A DNA stretch of 64,000 nucleotides, taken from Bacillota bacterium (GTDB taxonomy: Bacteria; Bacillota; Clostridia; DSM-8532). Positions 25,050 to 34,292 of the stretch are shown here, piece after piece. The notes beneath the pieces were generated by a model. It made no database searches. It was not told the DNA's origin and saw nothing but the letters and a program-made list of their open reading frames with translations. Position numbers and translations under genes: made by a program. The stretch is taken from contig JAEXRM010000175.1 of the NCBI GenBank assembly GCA_023440865.1, positions 1 to 64,000 on the forward strand, given 5' to 3'. Numbering within the stretch: position 1 is the first letter of the stretch; the number at the start of each line of letters is the position of its first letter.

Positions 25050-26756
25050 TCAGTCGATCGGTACATACCCTTCCATGCGGATGCGCTTGATGCGGTCCCC
25101 GTCGAACTCGAGGGTGAACCGGTCGAGGGAAAGGATGCGTCCGTTCCCGCCATCCGGTTCCCGGTAGAACCAGTAGGTCCAGATGCGGTCCTCGAAGTAA
25201 CCGGCATCGGGAAGGCCGTACATCGCCATGGCTTCGCCACGGGAGTCCCCCACTGCAAGACCGCGGGCGGTGGTTGCCGTGCAGCCGCCGGCCAGTTCGA
25301 TGCTCGCGATGCGGGAATTCACCACCCCGTACAGGATCCCCTCGGACTGGAACCGGATGCCGGCCAGCAGGTCGAAGTCCGAATAGTCCGAGGCCTTGAG
25401 ACCGTATGCCTCTTCCATGTCATACAGGGCGGAGAACAGCCATGTCTGACCGACCGCCATGTCGACTGCCGTCAGCGCCGCACCCTGGTTCGGCTCCGCA
25501 TATTTGGGGCCGCCCGACGTCGTGAGCAGCTTCCACTGCCCGTCCCCGATGTAGCGGTATTCCTGCGTGACATGACCGATGTCGACAAAGCGTCCGACCG
25601 GTGCGGCGAGCAGGCTCTGCGCCTCGCCCAGCTGAATCTGCAGGGAGTTGCGGACGCGCAGCATGAGTCCGTCCTCGGCGATCACGGGTTTGCGGTTGAC
25701 GACAAACCGGGACCGATACGGCTGCCCGTCATCGAGCGCCTCCGCCAGACGCGGGGGCGGCAGGCAGTCGAAGGCAACACCGGCCGATTCGATTGCAAGA
25801 TGGATGGTTCCCTTGTCCGGATCGGGTTTCGACACCTTGGCCTGCTTCTCGATGGCGAGCGTCTCCTTCGGCAGCATGCTGACAAGCTGGCCATTGGCGA
25901 AGCGCAGCACGTCGCATTCCCAGTCGGATTGGGTGTCAAGCACCACGAGGCACTCGCCGGCCTTGCCGTATGCCGGAAGGACCGCCAGACGTGCATATCC
26001 GCCAAAAGGCCGTTCAAAGCTTTCCGCAAGGATGCCGCCCGTTTCCTCGTCGACGATGGCGACATGCCCCTGGCGGCGCACAAGCGGATCGGCGGACTCG
26101 GGGTTGAATTCCTCGTAGGCGCACAATCCCTCCATCACACCGTCCCCATCCATATCCGCGTTCACGTACTCGGCGCTGTCGAGGAAGAAGGTGCGGCCGC
26201 CAATGCGGATGACATTGAGCCGTCCGGTGAGGTTGTCATACTCCAGGGCGAGATCCTTGTCCGACCAGGTGTAGGCGGTGATGGCCTGGGACTTGTTCTC
26301 GAGCGTTTCCAGCCCTTCGGACAGCAGCGCGAGCACATCCTCCCGCGGCATCTGCAACGCCCGCAGGATGCCCGGGAAGACGGACAGCGCTTCGGCGGTC
26401 GGCGGGATGACTTGCGCCGTGGCTGCATCTTGTTCGGGTGTGGCGCTTTCGTTGCTTTTCGCACGCTCCATCGCGGGAGTCGCCGTGGCCTCGGAGCCTG
26501 TTGCGGCGGCGACAACAGAGGGCTTGGGCTCGGCCGGTGACGGCATGGCGGACTCGGCCGTTATGTCCGGTCCCTGCCGTCCGCAGGCGGCCAGTAGCAG
26601 GCAGGCGGCCAGCAGCAGGCAGGCGGCCAGCAGCAGGGCTGGCGCACGCCGTTTCGACGGTGCATGCGCCGGGCGCTTGTGCCCGGATCGCGGGGGCATG
26701 TGATCGGGATGGGGCATGTGATCGGGATGGGGCATGGGCAATTTTCCATACATCAT
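25050..26756 (-). CDS. Lipoprotein of unknown function with repeated lipobox
   Basis: About 568 residues, not recognised as a known family. The N-terminus has a twice-repeated MPHPDH, then three tandem LLLAAC units giving three possible lipobox cysteines, then a Thr/Ala/Pro/Ser-rich linker to about residue 120. The mature part is soluble and contains an EF-hand-like NADMDGDGVMEGLCAYEE, suggesting an integrin-alpha/VCBS-like or DUF-type surface domain, and ends KRIRMEGYVPID. A near-consensus promoter ends only 6 bp before ATG 26756, so translation may be leaderless or may start at ATG 26735. It is probably anchored on the outer face of the membrane. Confidence 0.75.
   Translation of the reverse strand: MMYGKLPMPHPDHMPHPDHMPPRSGHKRPAHAPSKRRAPALLLAACLLLAACLLLAACGRQGPDITAESAMPSPAEPKPSVVAAATGSEATATPAMERAKSNESATPEQDAATAQVIPPTAEALSVFPGILRALQMPREDVLALLSEGLETLENKSQAITAYTWSDKDLALEYDNLTGRLNVIRIGGRTFFLDSAEYVNADMDGDGVMEGLCAYEEFNPESADPLVRRQGHVAIVDEETGGILAESFERPFGGYARLAVLPAYGKAGECLVVLDTQSDWECDVLRFANGQLVSMLPKETLAIEKQAKVSKPDPDKGTIHLAIESAGVAFDCLPPPRLAEALDDGQPYRSRFVVNRKPVIAEDGLMLRVRNSLQIQLGEAQSLLAAPVGRFVDIGHVTQEYRYIGDGQWKLLTTSGGPKYAEPNQGAALTAVDMAVGQTWLFSALYDMEEAYGLKASDYSDFDLLAGIRFQSEGILYGVVNSRIASIELAGGCTATTARGLAVGDSRGEAMAMYGLPDAGYFEDRIWTYWFYREPDGGNGRILSLDRFTLEFDGDRIKRIRMEGYVPID
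26583..26636. repeat. Three perfect-to-near 18-bp tandem repeats encoding the lipobox
   Basis: GCAGGCGGCCAGTAGCAG at 26583-26600 is followed by two copies of GCAGGCGGCCAGCAGCAG (26601-26618, 26619-26636). On the coding strand each unit encodes one copy of the six-residue LLLAAC lipobox motif. A second 18-bp pair (26701-26718 and 26719-26736) encodes MPHPDH twice. Confidence 0.95.
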
Positions 26757-26762
26757 GGGACC

Positions 26763-26792
26763 ATTATATCCGCTCCGGCCGGAAACCGACAA
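26763..26792 (-). promoter_or_regulatory. Promoter of the repeat-lipobox lipoprotein gene
   Basis: On the minus strand TTGTCG (26787-26792) and a perfect TATAAT (26763-26768) are separated by 18 bp. The predicted transcript begins at or next to ATG 26756. Confidence 0.6.
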
Positions 26793-26806
26793 CTCACGGC
26801 CATGGT

Positions 26807-29122
26807 TCAGCTGGGCAGCCCCGCCAGCAGCGGGCTCGGCGCGCCCAGGCTGTGGATGTCGAGGATGTGCATGGGCCGCGTCATGGCCACATACAGCAGC
26901 TTTGCGTCCATGAGGCTCTCGGAGTAGCGGGAAGCGCCCGCGTCCGAGATGATGGCCGCATCAAACTCGAGGCCCTTGGCAAGGTGCGCCGGCACAACCA
27001 TCGCCCCGCCGCCGTACTCGCCCTCGGCGCCCGTGATCAGGCGCAGATCGGGCATCCGCTTGACCATGTGCCGGTGGATTTCCCGGCACTCTTCCCCGGT
27101 CTTGCCGATGACCGCCAGCAGCTTCATCCCGCGGCCCTGCAGCTCGATGAGCCGGTCCGCCATGGTGTCCGCAAGCGCCTTCACGGCAAGCCCCTCCGGA
27201 TGCACCTGCACCCGGACGCCCTCGCCGTGCCGGATGACCGGCTTGGCCTTCGGCACGCCCGGAATGGCCATGCGTTCGGACACAAGGTTCGCCGCGTCCA
27301 TGATTTCCACCGTGGTGCGATAGCTCTGCTCGAGGGTCAGCAGCTCGCTGCGCCGGTCCGCAAACACACCCTCCCGGATTTCCTGCCAGTTCGACAGGCT
27401 CCGGTACGAGTGGATGCCCTGGCACAGGTCGCCGAGGATGGTGAACGAGCTGTCCGGCACGATGCGGCGGATGACGTCGAACTGGAACGCGGAAAAGTCC
27501 TGGGCCTCGTCGATGACGATGTGCCGCACGGGGATCTTCTCGTCCATGCCGTGCACCCGGTACCGCAGGTGGATCAGCGGGGCCAGGTCCTCCAGCTCGA
27601 TCTTCTTCTCGGCCAGGATCTTTTTCGACCATTCCGCCACGAAGGCCTCGTCCCCGTCGGCGGCATGCGTGCCGAGCCAATCGACGAACCGGGTGTACCA
27701 CTCGAACGCCTGCGGCTTGAGAATGCCGGCGAGGTGCTCGGAGATGGTGCGGTTGATGTCCTTCTGCAGAAACTGGTGCTTGCGGTCGCGCTCGTCGTAG
27801 GCGGCGATGATCAGCAGGCGCTTGTCGGTCTCCGAGCCGTCACCGGCCTTGATGCGCTCGACCTCGGTCTGGCAGTCGCGCTCCACCTTTGCCGCCAGCG
27901 CGTTCTTGCGGCGCTTCGCGGCATTGACCATGTGCTTCTTGAGCTCCTCGAGCCGGTTTTTCACCGGCCAGCGGCGATACTCCACCGTAAAGAGCTTCAC
28001 AAGCTCGTCGCGCGTCAGCAGCACCTCGCCGAGGATGGCGAAGTCGCGGTCGGGCAGCATGTCGCGCTCCATCTCGTCCATGAACCGGTCGAGCAGCGCC
28101 TTGTACCGGGTGGACGCCTTCAGGCGCGACGCCTCGGCCAGCCGGGTTGCCCATGCGGGATCACGGTTCTCGGCGATGAGCATGAGCTTCTCGTTGGGGT
28201 CGCGCACCTTGAACCGCTTGCCGATGAGGTCCATCGCGAAGTCCTCGAACGTGGTCTGGCGCACACGGTCGACGCCAAGCTCCGGCAGGGTTTCGGAGAT
28301 GTAGTTGAGGAACAGCGTGTTCGGCGCGATGATCATGAACGCCTCGGGCTTGAAGGTCTTCTCGTGCGTGTAGACCAGATAGGCGATGCGGTGCAGCGCG
28401 ATGGTGGTCTTGCCCGAGCCGGCCGCGCCCTGCACGATCAGCGGCGTCCACATGTCGGCGCGGATGATGCGGTTCTGCTCGGCCTGGATGGTCGAAACGA
28501 TGTCCTTGAGGCGGTTGTCGGCGTTCGCGCCGAGGTACGACTGCAGAAACGTGTCATTGGTCGTGATGTCGATGTCGAAAACGTCCTTGAGCTCGGCGTT
28601 CTCGATGGTGTACTGGCGCTTGAGCGACATCGTGCCCTTGACGTCGCCGCGCGGGGCCAGGTAGTGCGCCGCGCCGAGCCGCTCCTCATAGTAGAGGGAG
28701 GCCACCGGGGCGCGCCAGTCGATGATGACCGGCTTCATGTCGTCCTCGCGGATGAGGACCATCTTGCCGATGTAGTAGGGCTCGGTGCGGTCCGATCCCT
28801 CCTCGGTGAAGTCGACGCGGGCGAAGTACGGCTTGCGGGCGGCCTCCGCGAGGTTGCGAAGCCGCAGCTCGAGCGAGCCCTGGATGAGCAGGTTCACCGA
28901 CAGGTCGACATAGTCGATCGAGGAATCGGGGTCGCCGGTTTCCTTCAGGCGCCGCACCTCGCTGTCGATGCTCTCCTTCGTGGTGCGGGAATCGACAAGG
29001 GACTTCTGGACCAGGCCGAGGGTGTACTGCATGTGGGCGAGCTCGGGCTCCCACTCGGGGTGACGGGGGCGGGGCGGGAGTTCGTCGGGAACGGAGACGC
29101 CATTCGATGCGGGTTCAAGCAT
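26807..29122 (-). CDS. helD: HelD-type UvrD/Rep superfamily ATPase (RNA polymerase recycling)
   Basis: HelD proteins pull stalled RNA polymerase off DNA. The 771-residue protein has the N-terminal coiled-coil insertion arm (about residues 20-110, with HMQYTLGLVQKSLVDSRTTK), then Walker A GAAGSGKTTIALHRIAYLVY (about residues 223-242). The secondary-channel/clamp region is the long charged helix RRKNALAAKVERDCQTEVER. Helicase motifs II VIDEAQDFSAFQFDV, QSYRTTVEIMDAA and LLYVAMTRPMHIL follow. ATG 29122 has AGGAGG 5 nt upstream; the in-frame extension to 29278 lacks one. It has its own promoter about 220 bp upstream. Confidence 0.92.
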   Translation of the reverse strand: MLEPASNGVSVPDELPPRPRHPEWEPELAHMQYTLGLVQKSLVDSRTTKESIDSEVRRLKETGDPDSSIDYVDLSVNLLIQGSLELRLRNLAEAARKPYFARVDFTEEGSDRTEPYYIGKMVLIREDDMKPVIIDWRAPVASLYYEERLGAAHYLAPRGDVKGTMSLKRQYTIENAELKDVFDIDITTNDTFLQSYLGANADNRLKDIVSTIQAEQNRIIRADMWTPLIVQGAAGSGKTTIALHRIAYLVYTHEKTFKPEAFMIIAPNTLFLNYISETLPELGVDRVRQTTFEDFAMDLIGKRFKVRDPNEKLMLIAENRDPAWATRLAEASRLKASTRYKALLDRFMDEMERDMLPDRDFAILGEVLLTRDELVKLFTVEYRRWPVKNRLEELKKHMVNAAKRRKNALAAKVERDCQTEVERIKAGDGSETDKRLLIIAAYDERDRKHQFLQKDINRTISEHLAGILKPQAFEWYTRFVDWLGTHAADGDEAFVAEWSKKILAEKKIELEDLAPLIHLRYRVHGMDEKIPVRHIVIDEAQDFSAFQFDVIRRIVPDSSFTILGDLCQGIHSYRSLSNWQEIREGVFADRRSELLTLEQSYRTTVEIMDAANLVSERMAIPGVPKAKPVIRHGEGVRVQVHPEGLAVKALADTMADRLIELQGRGMKLLAVIGKTGEECREIHRHMVKRMPDLRLITGAEGEYGGGAMVVPAHLAKGLEFDAAIISDAGASRYSESLMDAKLLYVAMTRPMHILDIHSLGAPSPLLAGLPS

Positions 29123-29512
29123 GTTTCCTCCTGGGGCGGGGCGCATCCGGTGACGGGCTTTGGTATCCCCGAACGGCCGAACGGCCGCATCCGCCGTGGT
29201 CCCGGGGGGTCCGGAAACCATGGTGATTGCGGCACAAGCGTCGTCGGGCATTCCACACAACCTGGCTCCGTTTCGCATGCAGGTGTGGAGGCACGGGTCC
29301 CATCCGAGCGCGGTGGAACAGAGGAATCGGATGGGATGGTGAAATCATACTCTACTGCAGATGGGGCGGACTGTCAACGGATGGGTCGGTTTGTCGGGAA
29401 AATGTCATCATGGCGTCATGATTCGCCCATATTTTCCAGCATCACGCAATACAATGCGAATCCTCGCACGTACCATGAAAACACAGCACACATGGCGCAC
29501 ACAGGAGGCCTC
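29123..29512. other. Divergent intergenic region between helD and the EFR1 ferredoxin gene
   Basis: The 390-bp gap has no credible gene. It contains the helD promoter at 29349-29377 and, on the plus strand, a TACAAT box at 29450-29455 that may serve the ferredoxin gene although its -35 is poor. Confidence 0.5.
29349..29377 (-). promoter_or_regulatory. helD promoter
   Basis: A perfect TTGACA (29372-29377, minus strand) and TAGAGT (29349-29354) are 17 bp apart. The predicted leader before the helD ATG is about 220 nt. Confidence 0.6.
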
Positions 29513-30397
29513 ATGATGGAGGAAACAGGCTCACGCATCACTTTGGTCTGGTTCAGCGGCACGGGCGGCACCGAGCGCATCGGGCGGCGGTTGGCCGAAC
29601 ATCTTGCGGGAACCGGGAACACCGTGCAAACCATTCGCCTCAGGACCGGAGAGCCCGCCGGCTGCGACCCCCACGACCGGCTCGTCGTACTGTTTGCCGT
29701 CCATGCGATGAACGCGCCCGAACCCGTGTATGCATGGCTGGATGCACTCCCCCCCTCGCCGGGCACGAAGGCCGCCGTGCTGTCCGTCTCGGGAGGCGGC
29801 GAGGTGTCCCCGAACACGGCCTGCCGCCTGGGCTGCATCCGCCGTCTGGAGCGTAAAGGCTACCGGGTGGATTATGACGACATGCTGGTCATGCCGTCCA
29901 ATTGGATCGTGGCGACCAAGGAACCGCTGGCACGCATGCTGCTTGACGTCATGCCGCGGCGACTGGCCCGCATCGCGGCCGACTGGCGTGCCGGCATTGT
30001 CAAGCGCCGGACGCCGGGCGGGCTCGACCGCGTCCTGTCGCGTCTGGGCCTGGGGGAGCAGCGCATGGCGCACCGGTTCGGCCGCCGCATCCGCGTTGCG
30101 GACAGCTGCACGGGCTGCGGCCGGTGCGCGGCCCTCTGTCCCCGCGGCAACATCCGCATGGCGGATGGGAAGCCGGTCTTTGCCGACCAGTGCGTCCTGT
30201 GTCTGGCCTGCCTCTATGGCTGTCCACAGCAGGCATTGCAGCCGGGGACGATGAAGTGGATCCTGGTGCCGGGCGGTTACGATCTGGCGACACTTGAACG
30301 CAAGGGGCCGCCGGAGGATCCGGTGGACGTGGCGGCACTCACGCAGGGTTATCTGTGGAGCGGCATCCGCAAGTACCTGCTCGAGGAGGATGCGTGA
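29513..30397 (+). CDS. EFR1-family flavodoxin-ferredoxin fusion protein
   Basis: A 294-residue electron carrier. The N-terminal half is flavodoxin-like, with the FMN phosphate loop in WFSGTGGTERIGRRLAEHL and the following VLSVSGGGEVSPNTACRLGC. The C-terminal half carries two [4Fe-4S] motifs, CTGCGRCAALCP and CVLCLACLYGCP. Such EFR1 proteins are common in strict anaerobes, but their partners are mostly unknown. AGGAGG lies 4 nt before ATG 29513 and 7 nt before ATG 29516, so either may start. The 3' end overlaps the convergent acetyltransferase gene by 59 bp. Confidence 0.88.
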   Translation: MMEETGSRITLVWFSGTGGTERIGRRLAEHLAGTGNTVQTIRLRTGEPAGCDPHDRLVVLFAVHAMNAPEPVYAWLDALPPSPGTKAAVLSVSGGGEVSPNTACRLGCIRRLERKGYRVDYDDMLVMPSNWIVATKEPLARMLLDVMPRRLARIAADWRAGIVKRRTPGGLDRVLSRLGLGEQRMAHRFGRRIRVADSCTGCGRCAALCPRGNIRMADGKPVFADQCVLCLACLYGCPQQALQPGTMKWILVPGGYDLATLERKGPPEDPVDVAALTQGYLWSGIRKYLLEEDA

Positions 30398-31409
30398 CAC
30401 CGGTTCCTGCGGGGGAAGCGTTTCCCCATGAACCCTCCAGCGCCTTTTCATACCAGCTCGACAGCACCCGCTCCACGACGAATCCCTCCTGCAGGTACAG
30501 GGACACGGCTGGTCGATTGACGTCCATGACGGTCAGGGTGATCGGATCCGCGCCCAATCCGCGCAACGTCCGCACCGCATGCCGCAGCGCCGCACGGCCG
30601 AAGCCCCGGCCCTGCGCGTCCGGATGGACGGCGACGCCGTCGATGACGCCCGAACCATCCCCCTCCAGCAGCAATGTCAGCGTCGCCACCGGCACACCAT
30701 CCGAACAGCCCAGGGACAACAGCTCCGGATGCGCGCCGCATGCGGCCATCATGTCCCGAACGGCGGCAGGGTCGAGCACGCCGCCATTGGGGGAGTGGAG
30801 GAAGGCGGCATTGGCGACCCGGCGATACGTTTCGGCGTTCTCCACAGTGACGGGGCTCCATGCAAGCGCCGGTTCACAACCCGCCTCCGCTTCGGGGGCA
30901 TCCGTCCCCGCCCGCGTGTCCGGGTCAGGTTGATCCTCGCTGATCCCGGTCCGCATACCCGGCTCCGGCCCGTCAGCATTCGCCCCAAGACGCATTTCCA
31001 GCAGCCGATATGAGAACGTGAATTCCCTGCCCTCCGCCCATTCGGGCAATCCCGGCACAAACGCATTCGCGCCCAGCTTGAGACGGCATGGCGCCCACCT
31101 GAGCAGGACCGGCTCCGCTCCACGCAGCAGCTCGTCCAGCTCGCCAAACGCGCCGGAGGCCAGGCAGATGCCGGTCAGATAGACCTCGCCCTTGGCATCG
31201 CGGGCTTCCGTCACGGCGCCCAGCGTGGCGACCGGTTCCTCGCCGCGCCAGAACGACCAGTGCGTCGTGCCGTTCGTGAACGCATTGCCGCCGTACAGCC
31301 TTTCCATGTCGGCCACACCGCCGGGCAGCAGGGGGTTTCCGGAAGCTTTCAGCAGGAGATGGAGCCGGGTTTTCATGTCGGCATCCAGTTCATCATATGT
31401 CCGTATCAT
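30339..31409 (-). CDS. GNAT-family N-acetyltransferase (two-domain)
   Basis: A 356-residue protein. The C-terminal GNAT domain (about residues 190-330) has the acetyl-CoA-binding segment IDGVAVHPDAQGRGFGRAAL and the late motif AVSLYLQEGFVVERVLSSWY. The N-terminal half is a degenerate GNAT-like domain (WRGEEPVATLGAV, EVYLTGICLASGAFGELDEL). A Pro/Asp/Glu-rich linker joins them. GGAGG stands 5 nt before ATG 31409; the earlier ATG 31427 overlaps that site. The last about 25 residues run past the expected end and overlap the ferredoxin gene. Substrate unknown. Confidence 0.8.
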   Translation of the reverse strand: MIRTYDELDADMKTRLHLLLKASGNPLLPGGVADMERLYGGNAFTNGTTHWSFWRGEEPVATLGAVTEARDAKGEVYLTGICLASGAFGELDELLRGAEPVLLRWAPCRLKLGANAFVPGLPEWAEGREFTFSYRLLEMRLGANADGPEPGMRTGISEDQPDPDTRAGTDAPEAEAGCEPALAWSPVTVENAETYRRVANAAFLHSPNGGVLDPAAVRDMMAACGAHPELLSLGCSDGVPVATLTLLLEGDGSGVIDGVAVHPDAQGRGFGRAALRHAVRTLRGLGADPITLTVMDVNRPAVSLYLQEGFVVERVLSSWYEKALEGSWGNASPAGTGVTHPPRAGTCGCRSTDNPA

Positions 31410-31436
31410 GTTTCCTCCGCAATGCATGGCGCCGTG

Positions 31437-32039
31437 TCAGAGATACCGGCGCCAGACCTCGACGTCCGGCAGGGTCAGCACCCGCCGGAACCCAGCCTTT
31501 TCGTACATCGCCGCCGGCCCGTGGTAATGGGTCGCGCAGCTCGTCGCGTGACGGAAGGGATAGGCCTCCACATAGGCAAAGCCTTCTGCCGCCGCATCCG
31601 CGACCACCCGGTCGAGCAGCGCGGAGGCGATGCCCCTGCCCCTGTGCTGCGGGTGGACCATGAAGCAGACGACCGCCTTGCCATGTCCGATGGGCCCGGA
31701 ATCCGGGTCGGCCGGATCGTGCCGCGTACCCGCCTCGACAAAGCCGGACTCGGCGCACAGGCGGGGGAAGCCCAGCCGCTCGCCGGCATGCACCCAGCCG
31801 ACGGGCTTGCCGTCCGCATAAGCCAGCAGCCCTGTCATGCGCCCCGACGAGATGTTGGCGATGGCGGCTTCCCGGTTCTGTTCCTTCGTCATGGCGAACC
31901 AGGTCGGGTCATCGGCCTCAAAGTAATAGCCGCAGTAGCAGCCCGACCAGTCGGGATTGTCGCTGAACGCCTCGGCGTCGAAGAAGGCCAGCCAGTCACC
32001 CAGATTCCCGGTCGAAACCGGACAAATCGACAATTCCAT
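31437..32039 (-). CDS. GNAT-family N-acetyltransferase
   Basis: A 200-residue acetyltransferase. CoA-binding motif A is VVCFMVHPQHRGRGIASALL and the C-terminal HGPAAMYEKAGFRRVLTLPD is typical of GNAT enzymes. The N-terminus has a Cys/Tyr-rich WSGCYCGYYFEADDPTWF seen in a small GNAT subgroup. GGAGG lies 5 nt before ATG 32039. It lies 27 bp upstream of the second acetyltransferase gene, so they probably form a two-gene operon. Substrate unknown. Confidence 0.85.
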   Translation of the reverse strand: MELSICPVSTGNLGDWLAFFDAEAFSDNPDWSGCYCGYYFEADDPTWFAMTKEQNREAAIANISSGRMTGLLAYADGKPVGWVHAGERLGFPRLCAESGFVEAGTRHDPADPDSGPIGHGKAVVCFMVHPQHRGRGIASALLDRVVADAAAEGFAYVEAYPFRHATSCATHYHGPAAMYEKAGFRRVLTLPDVEVWRRYL

Positions 32040-32185
32040 GCAATCCTCCACTGCCCGCAGGCTTTCCGGGTGCGCGCCGACCGGCCCTCCTTGCGGTAGG
32101 AACCGGCGGCTGTTCCATGATGCCCCGCTCATCCCTTCCAGTATACGCCAGTCCGCGGAAGCGGCCAACGGGTCACATCGCCGTG

Positions 32186-32213
32186 TTGTTACACGGCCAG
32201 TTGTTGGTAATAC
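32186..32213 (+). promoter_or_regulatory. Promoter of the GGDEF gene
   Basis: TTGTTA (32186-32191) and TAATAC (32208-32213) are 16 bp apart in the 302-bp gap 32040-32341. A start of transcription near 32220 excludes the upstream ATG at 32117 as the translation start of the cyclase. Confidence 0.5.
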
Positions 32214-32341
32214 CTGTATGCACCCTTGTTCCGAAACCCGCCGCAGCGGGTCCATGGAGGCCACCCATCCGCGCGCAACGCAAAGGCAACAGCGGCAAAG
32301 ACCCGCATAAAACGCCCGTTCCGCCTCTCTCAAAACGGGGC

Positions 32342-34150
32342 TTGATCGTCCGCCGGCTTTTTTTGCTGGTTCTCGCACTGCTGTTGGCATGGCAGTCCTT
32401 CAACGCCTGGAGCCAATACCGGCAAACGGTCTCGGACGCATATCGCGCGTTGGAGATCAGTACCCGCCAGCGGGCCACCCGCCTGTCCGCCATGATGCAG
32501 CGCACCACCCAGCTGATGGAGCGCATCATCGAGGAGGAACACGTCCGCGTCATGGACAGCGCACGCCTGCAGGAGTACCTGCTGGGCATGCCGGAACTCA
32601 GGACGCTGTTTATCCTCTCGGCGGACGGGATCATCCGTGCCGGCTCGAAGCCGGCACTGCTCGGCGGCGATGCCTCGGACCGCGAATACTACAGCTATCA
32701 CAACAACGATCCCGCCGATGGAAGACTGCACGTCTCCCGCCCGTTTGAAACGAGAACCGACCGCGTCCAGGTCGTCACCCTCTCGCTGCCGATCCTGGCG
32801 GCTGACGGCACACTGCAGGGCGTCGTTGTCGCCACCCCGGACCCGGACCTGTACCTCGACATCCTGCAGATCACCGAATCGGAACAGGGTCAGCGATCCA
32901 TCCTCATCCATGCGTTCGGCGACATCATCGGCACCGCTCCGAAGGTGTATGAAACGTACATCGGCGACAGCATGCTGGGTGGCGCGGGCTTCAAGGCGCA
33001 CCTGGCCTCCGGCGAGGCCATGACCCATCAGATGTACACCTCGAGCATCACCGGCGAGCGGATGATCGCCGTCTATCTGGATATCGGCGACACGGACCTG
33101 ATCGCCGCCTCCATCCTGACATGCGACACGCTCCTGCAGACCTGGCTGACCTCCCAGTTCAGGTCCATGCCACTCGTGCTGGCCATCCTGCTGCTGGTCG
33201 CCGCACTCGCACTCCTTGCCACATGGCAGGTGCGAAAAATCGAGGCCGCCAACCGGTTCAGCCTTGGGCTGATCGAAACGGCGAACGACATCATCATCGG
33301 ACTGGACTGCGGCGGCGTCATCCGGCTGTTCAACGGATTCGCGGAGACATGTACGGGATACGCCCGGGCCGACGTGCTGGGGCAACCCGTGGACTGCCTG
33401 CTGACGACGGAAACGGATGGCTCATCCCTGCTTGAATCCTTCCTTGCCATGCAATCCGGAGATACCGTCCAGACCGGCCACGAAAGCCACCTGAAGACGC
33501 GTGACGGGCGTACGCTGGCCGTCAACTGGCGGGCGACAACCGTACAGGAGAATTTTCTGGGCATCGCGGTCGTCGCCTTCGGCCGCGACATCTCCGACCT
33601 GCGCGCCAAGGAGGCCGACCTGATCCGGCTGGCCACAACGGACGCGTTGACCGGACTGTGCAACCGGCGCTTCTTCCTGCAGCAGGCGGAGCACGAACTC
33701 GCGCGCGCCCGGCGCAACCACGGCTCGGCACTCGCACTCGTCATGCTCGACCTCGACCTGTTCAAGGATGTCAACGACACCTGGGGCCACCTGCAGGGAG
33801 ATCGCGTCCTGCAGGCGCTGGCACGGGTGCTGGTCGACACGGCGAGAAAAACCGACATCACCGGCCGGCTTGGCGGTGAGGAGTTCGCCCTGCTGTTGCC
33901 TGAAACCGATGCGGACCATGCGCGCGTCATGGCGGAGCGCCTCAGGCTCCATGTCGCGGATGCGTTGTCTACCGTGGAGGGCATACCGGTGCGGCTGACG
34001 GCGAGTCTGGGGGTCACGCTCCTCCATGCGGAGGACGAACGGCCGGAGGATCTGCTGGCCCGCGCGGACAAGGCCCTCTATCGCGCCAAGCGCGAGGGGA
34101 GGAACTGCGTGCGTTTCCAGAACGGGGAAACACCCTCCGACATGGACTGA
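32342..34150 (+). CDS. Membrane diguanylate cyclase (Cache-PAS-GGDEF)
   Basis: Makes cyclic di-GMP. About 602 residues: a first membrane helix (RRLFLLVLALLLAWQSF), an extracellular Cache domain (GADGIIRAG-type strands, SDREYYSYHNNDPADGRLHV, RTDRVQVVTLSLPI), a second helix (PLVLAILLLVAALALLATW), a PAS domain (LIETANDIIIGLDCGGVIRL) and a GGDEF domain. The active site reads GGEEF, and the product-inhibition site RKTD lies five residues before it, so feedback control is likely. Start is unsure: TTG 32342 fits the membrane helix and the promoter but has a poor ribosome binding site, while no ATG exists downstream of the promoter in this part of the frame. Confidence 0.85.
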   Translation: MIVRRLFLLVLALLLAWQSFNAWSQYRQTVSDAYRALEISTRQRATRLSAMMQRTTQLMERIIEEEHVRVMDSARLQEYLLGMPELRTLFILSADGIIRAGSKPALLGGDASDREYYSYHNNDPADGRLHVSRPFETRTDRVQVVTLSLPILAADGTLQGVVVATPDPDLYLDILQITESEQGQRSILIHAFGDIIGTAPKVYETYIGDSMLGGAGFKAHLASGEAMTHQMYTSSITGERMIAVYLDIGDTDLIAASILTCDTLLQTWLTSQFRSMPLVLAILLLVAALALLATWQVRKIEAANRFSLGLIETANDIIIGLDCGGVIRLFNGFAETCTGYARADVLGQPVDCLLTTETDGSSLLESFLAMQSGDTVQTGHESHLKTRDGRTLAVNWRATTVQENFLGIAVVAFGRDISDLRAKEADLIRLATTDALTGLCNRRFFLQQAEHELARARRNHGSALALVMLDLDLFKDVNDTWGHLQGDRVLQALARVLVDTARKTDITGRLGGEEFALLLPETDADHARVMAERLRLHVADALSTVEGIPVRLTASLGVTLLHAEDERPEDLLARADKALYRAKREGRNCVRFQNGETPSDMD

Positions 34151-34292
34151 CAGCCTTGCCTCAAATTGCGGATCAACCTTCGCGATTCAGTTCACCCATA
34201 TGCACGCAATGCCCTGCCCGCCCATCAAATACGCGCGGGCAGGACCTCGTGCAAACAGGTCGAAGGCAGGCCGCATCAACACCTTTCCGGTA

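Noticed and set aside
26438..30397. A 1319-codon open frame on the plus strand
   Set aside because: It runs antisense to the lipoprotein and helD genes, with Arg/Gly/Val/His-rich composition. Only its last 294 codons, behind AGGAGG at 29503, encode a real protein (EFR1 ferredoxin).
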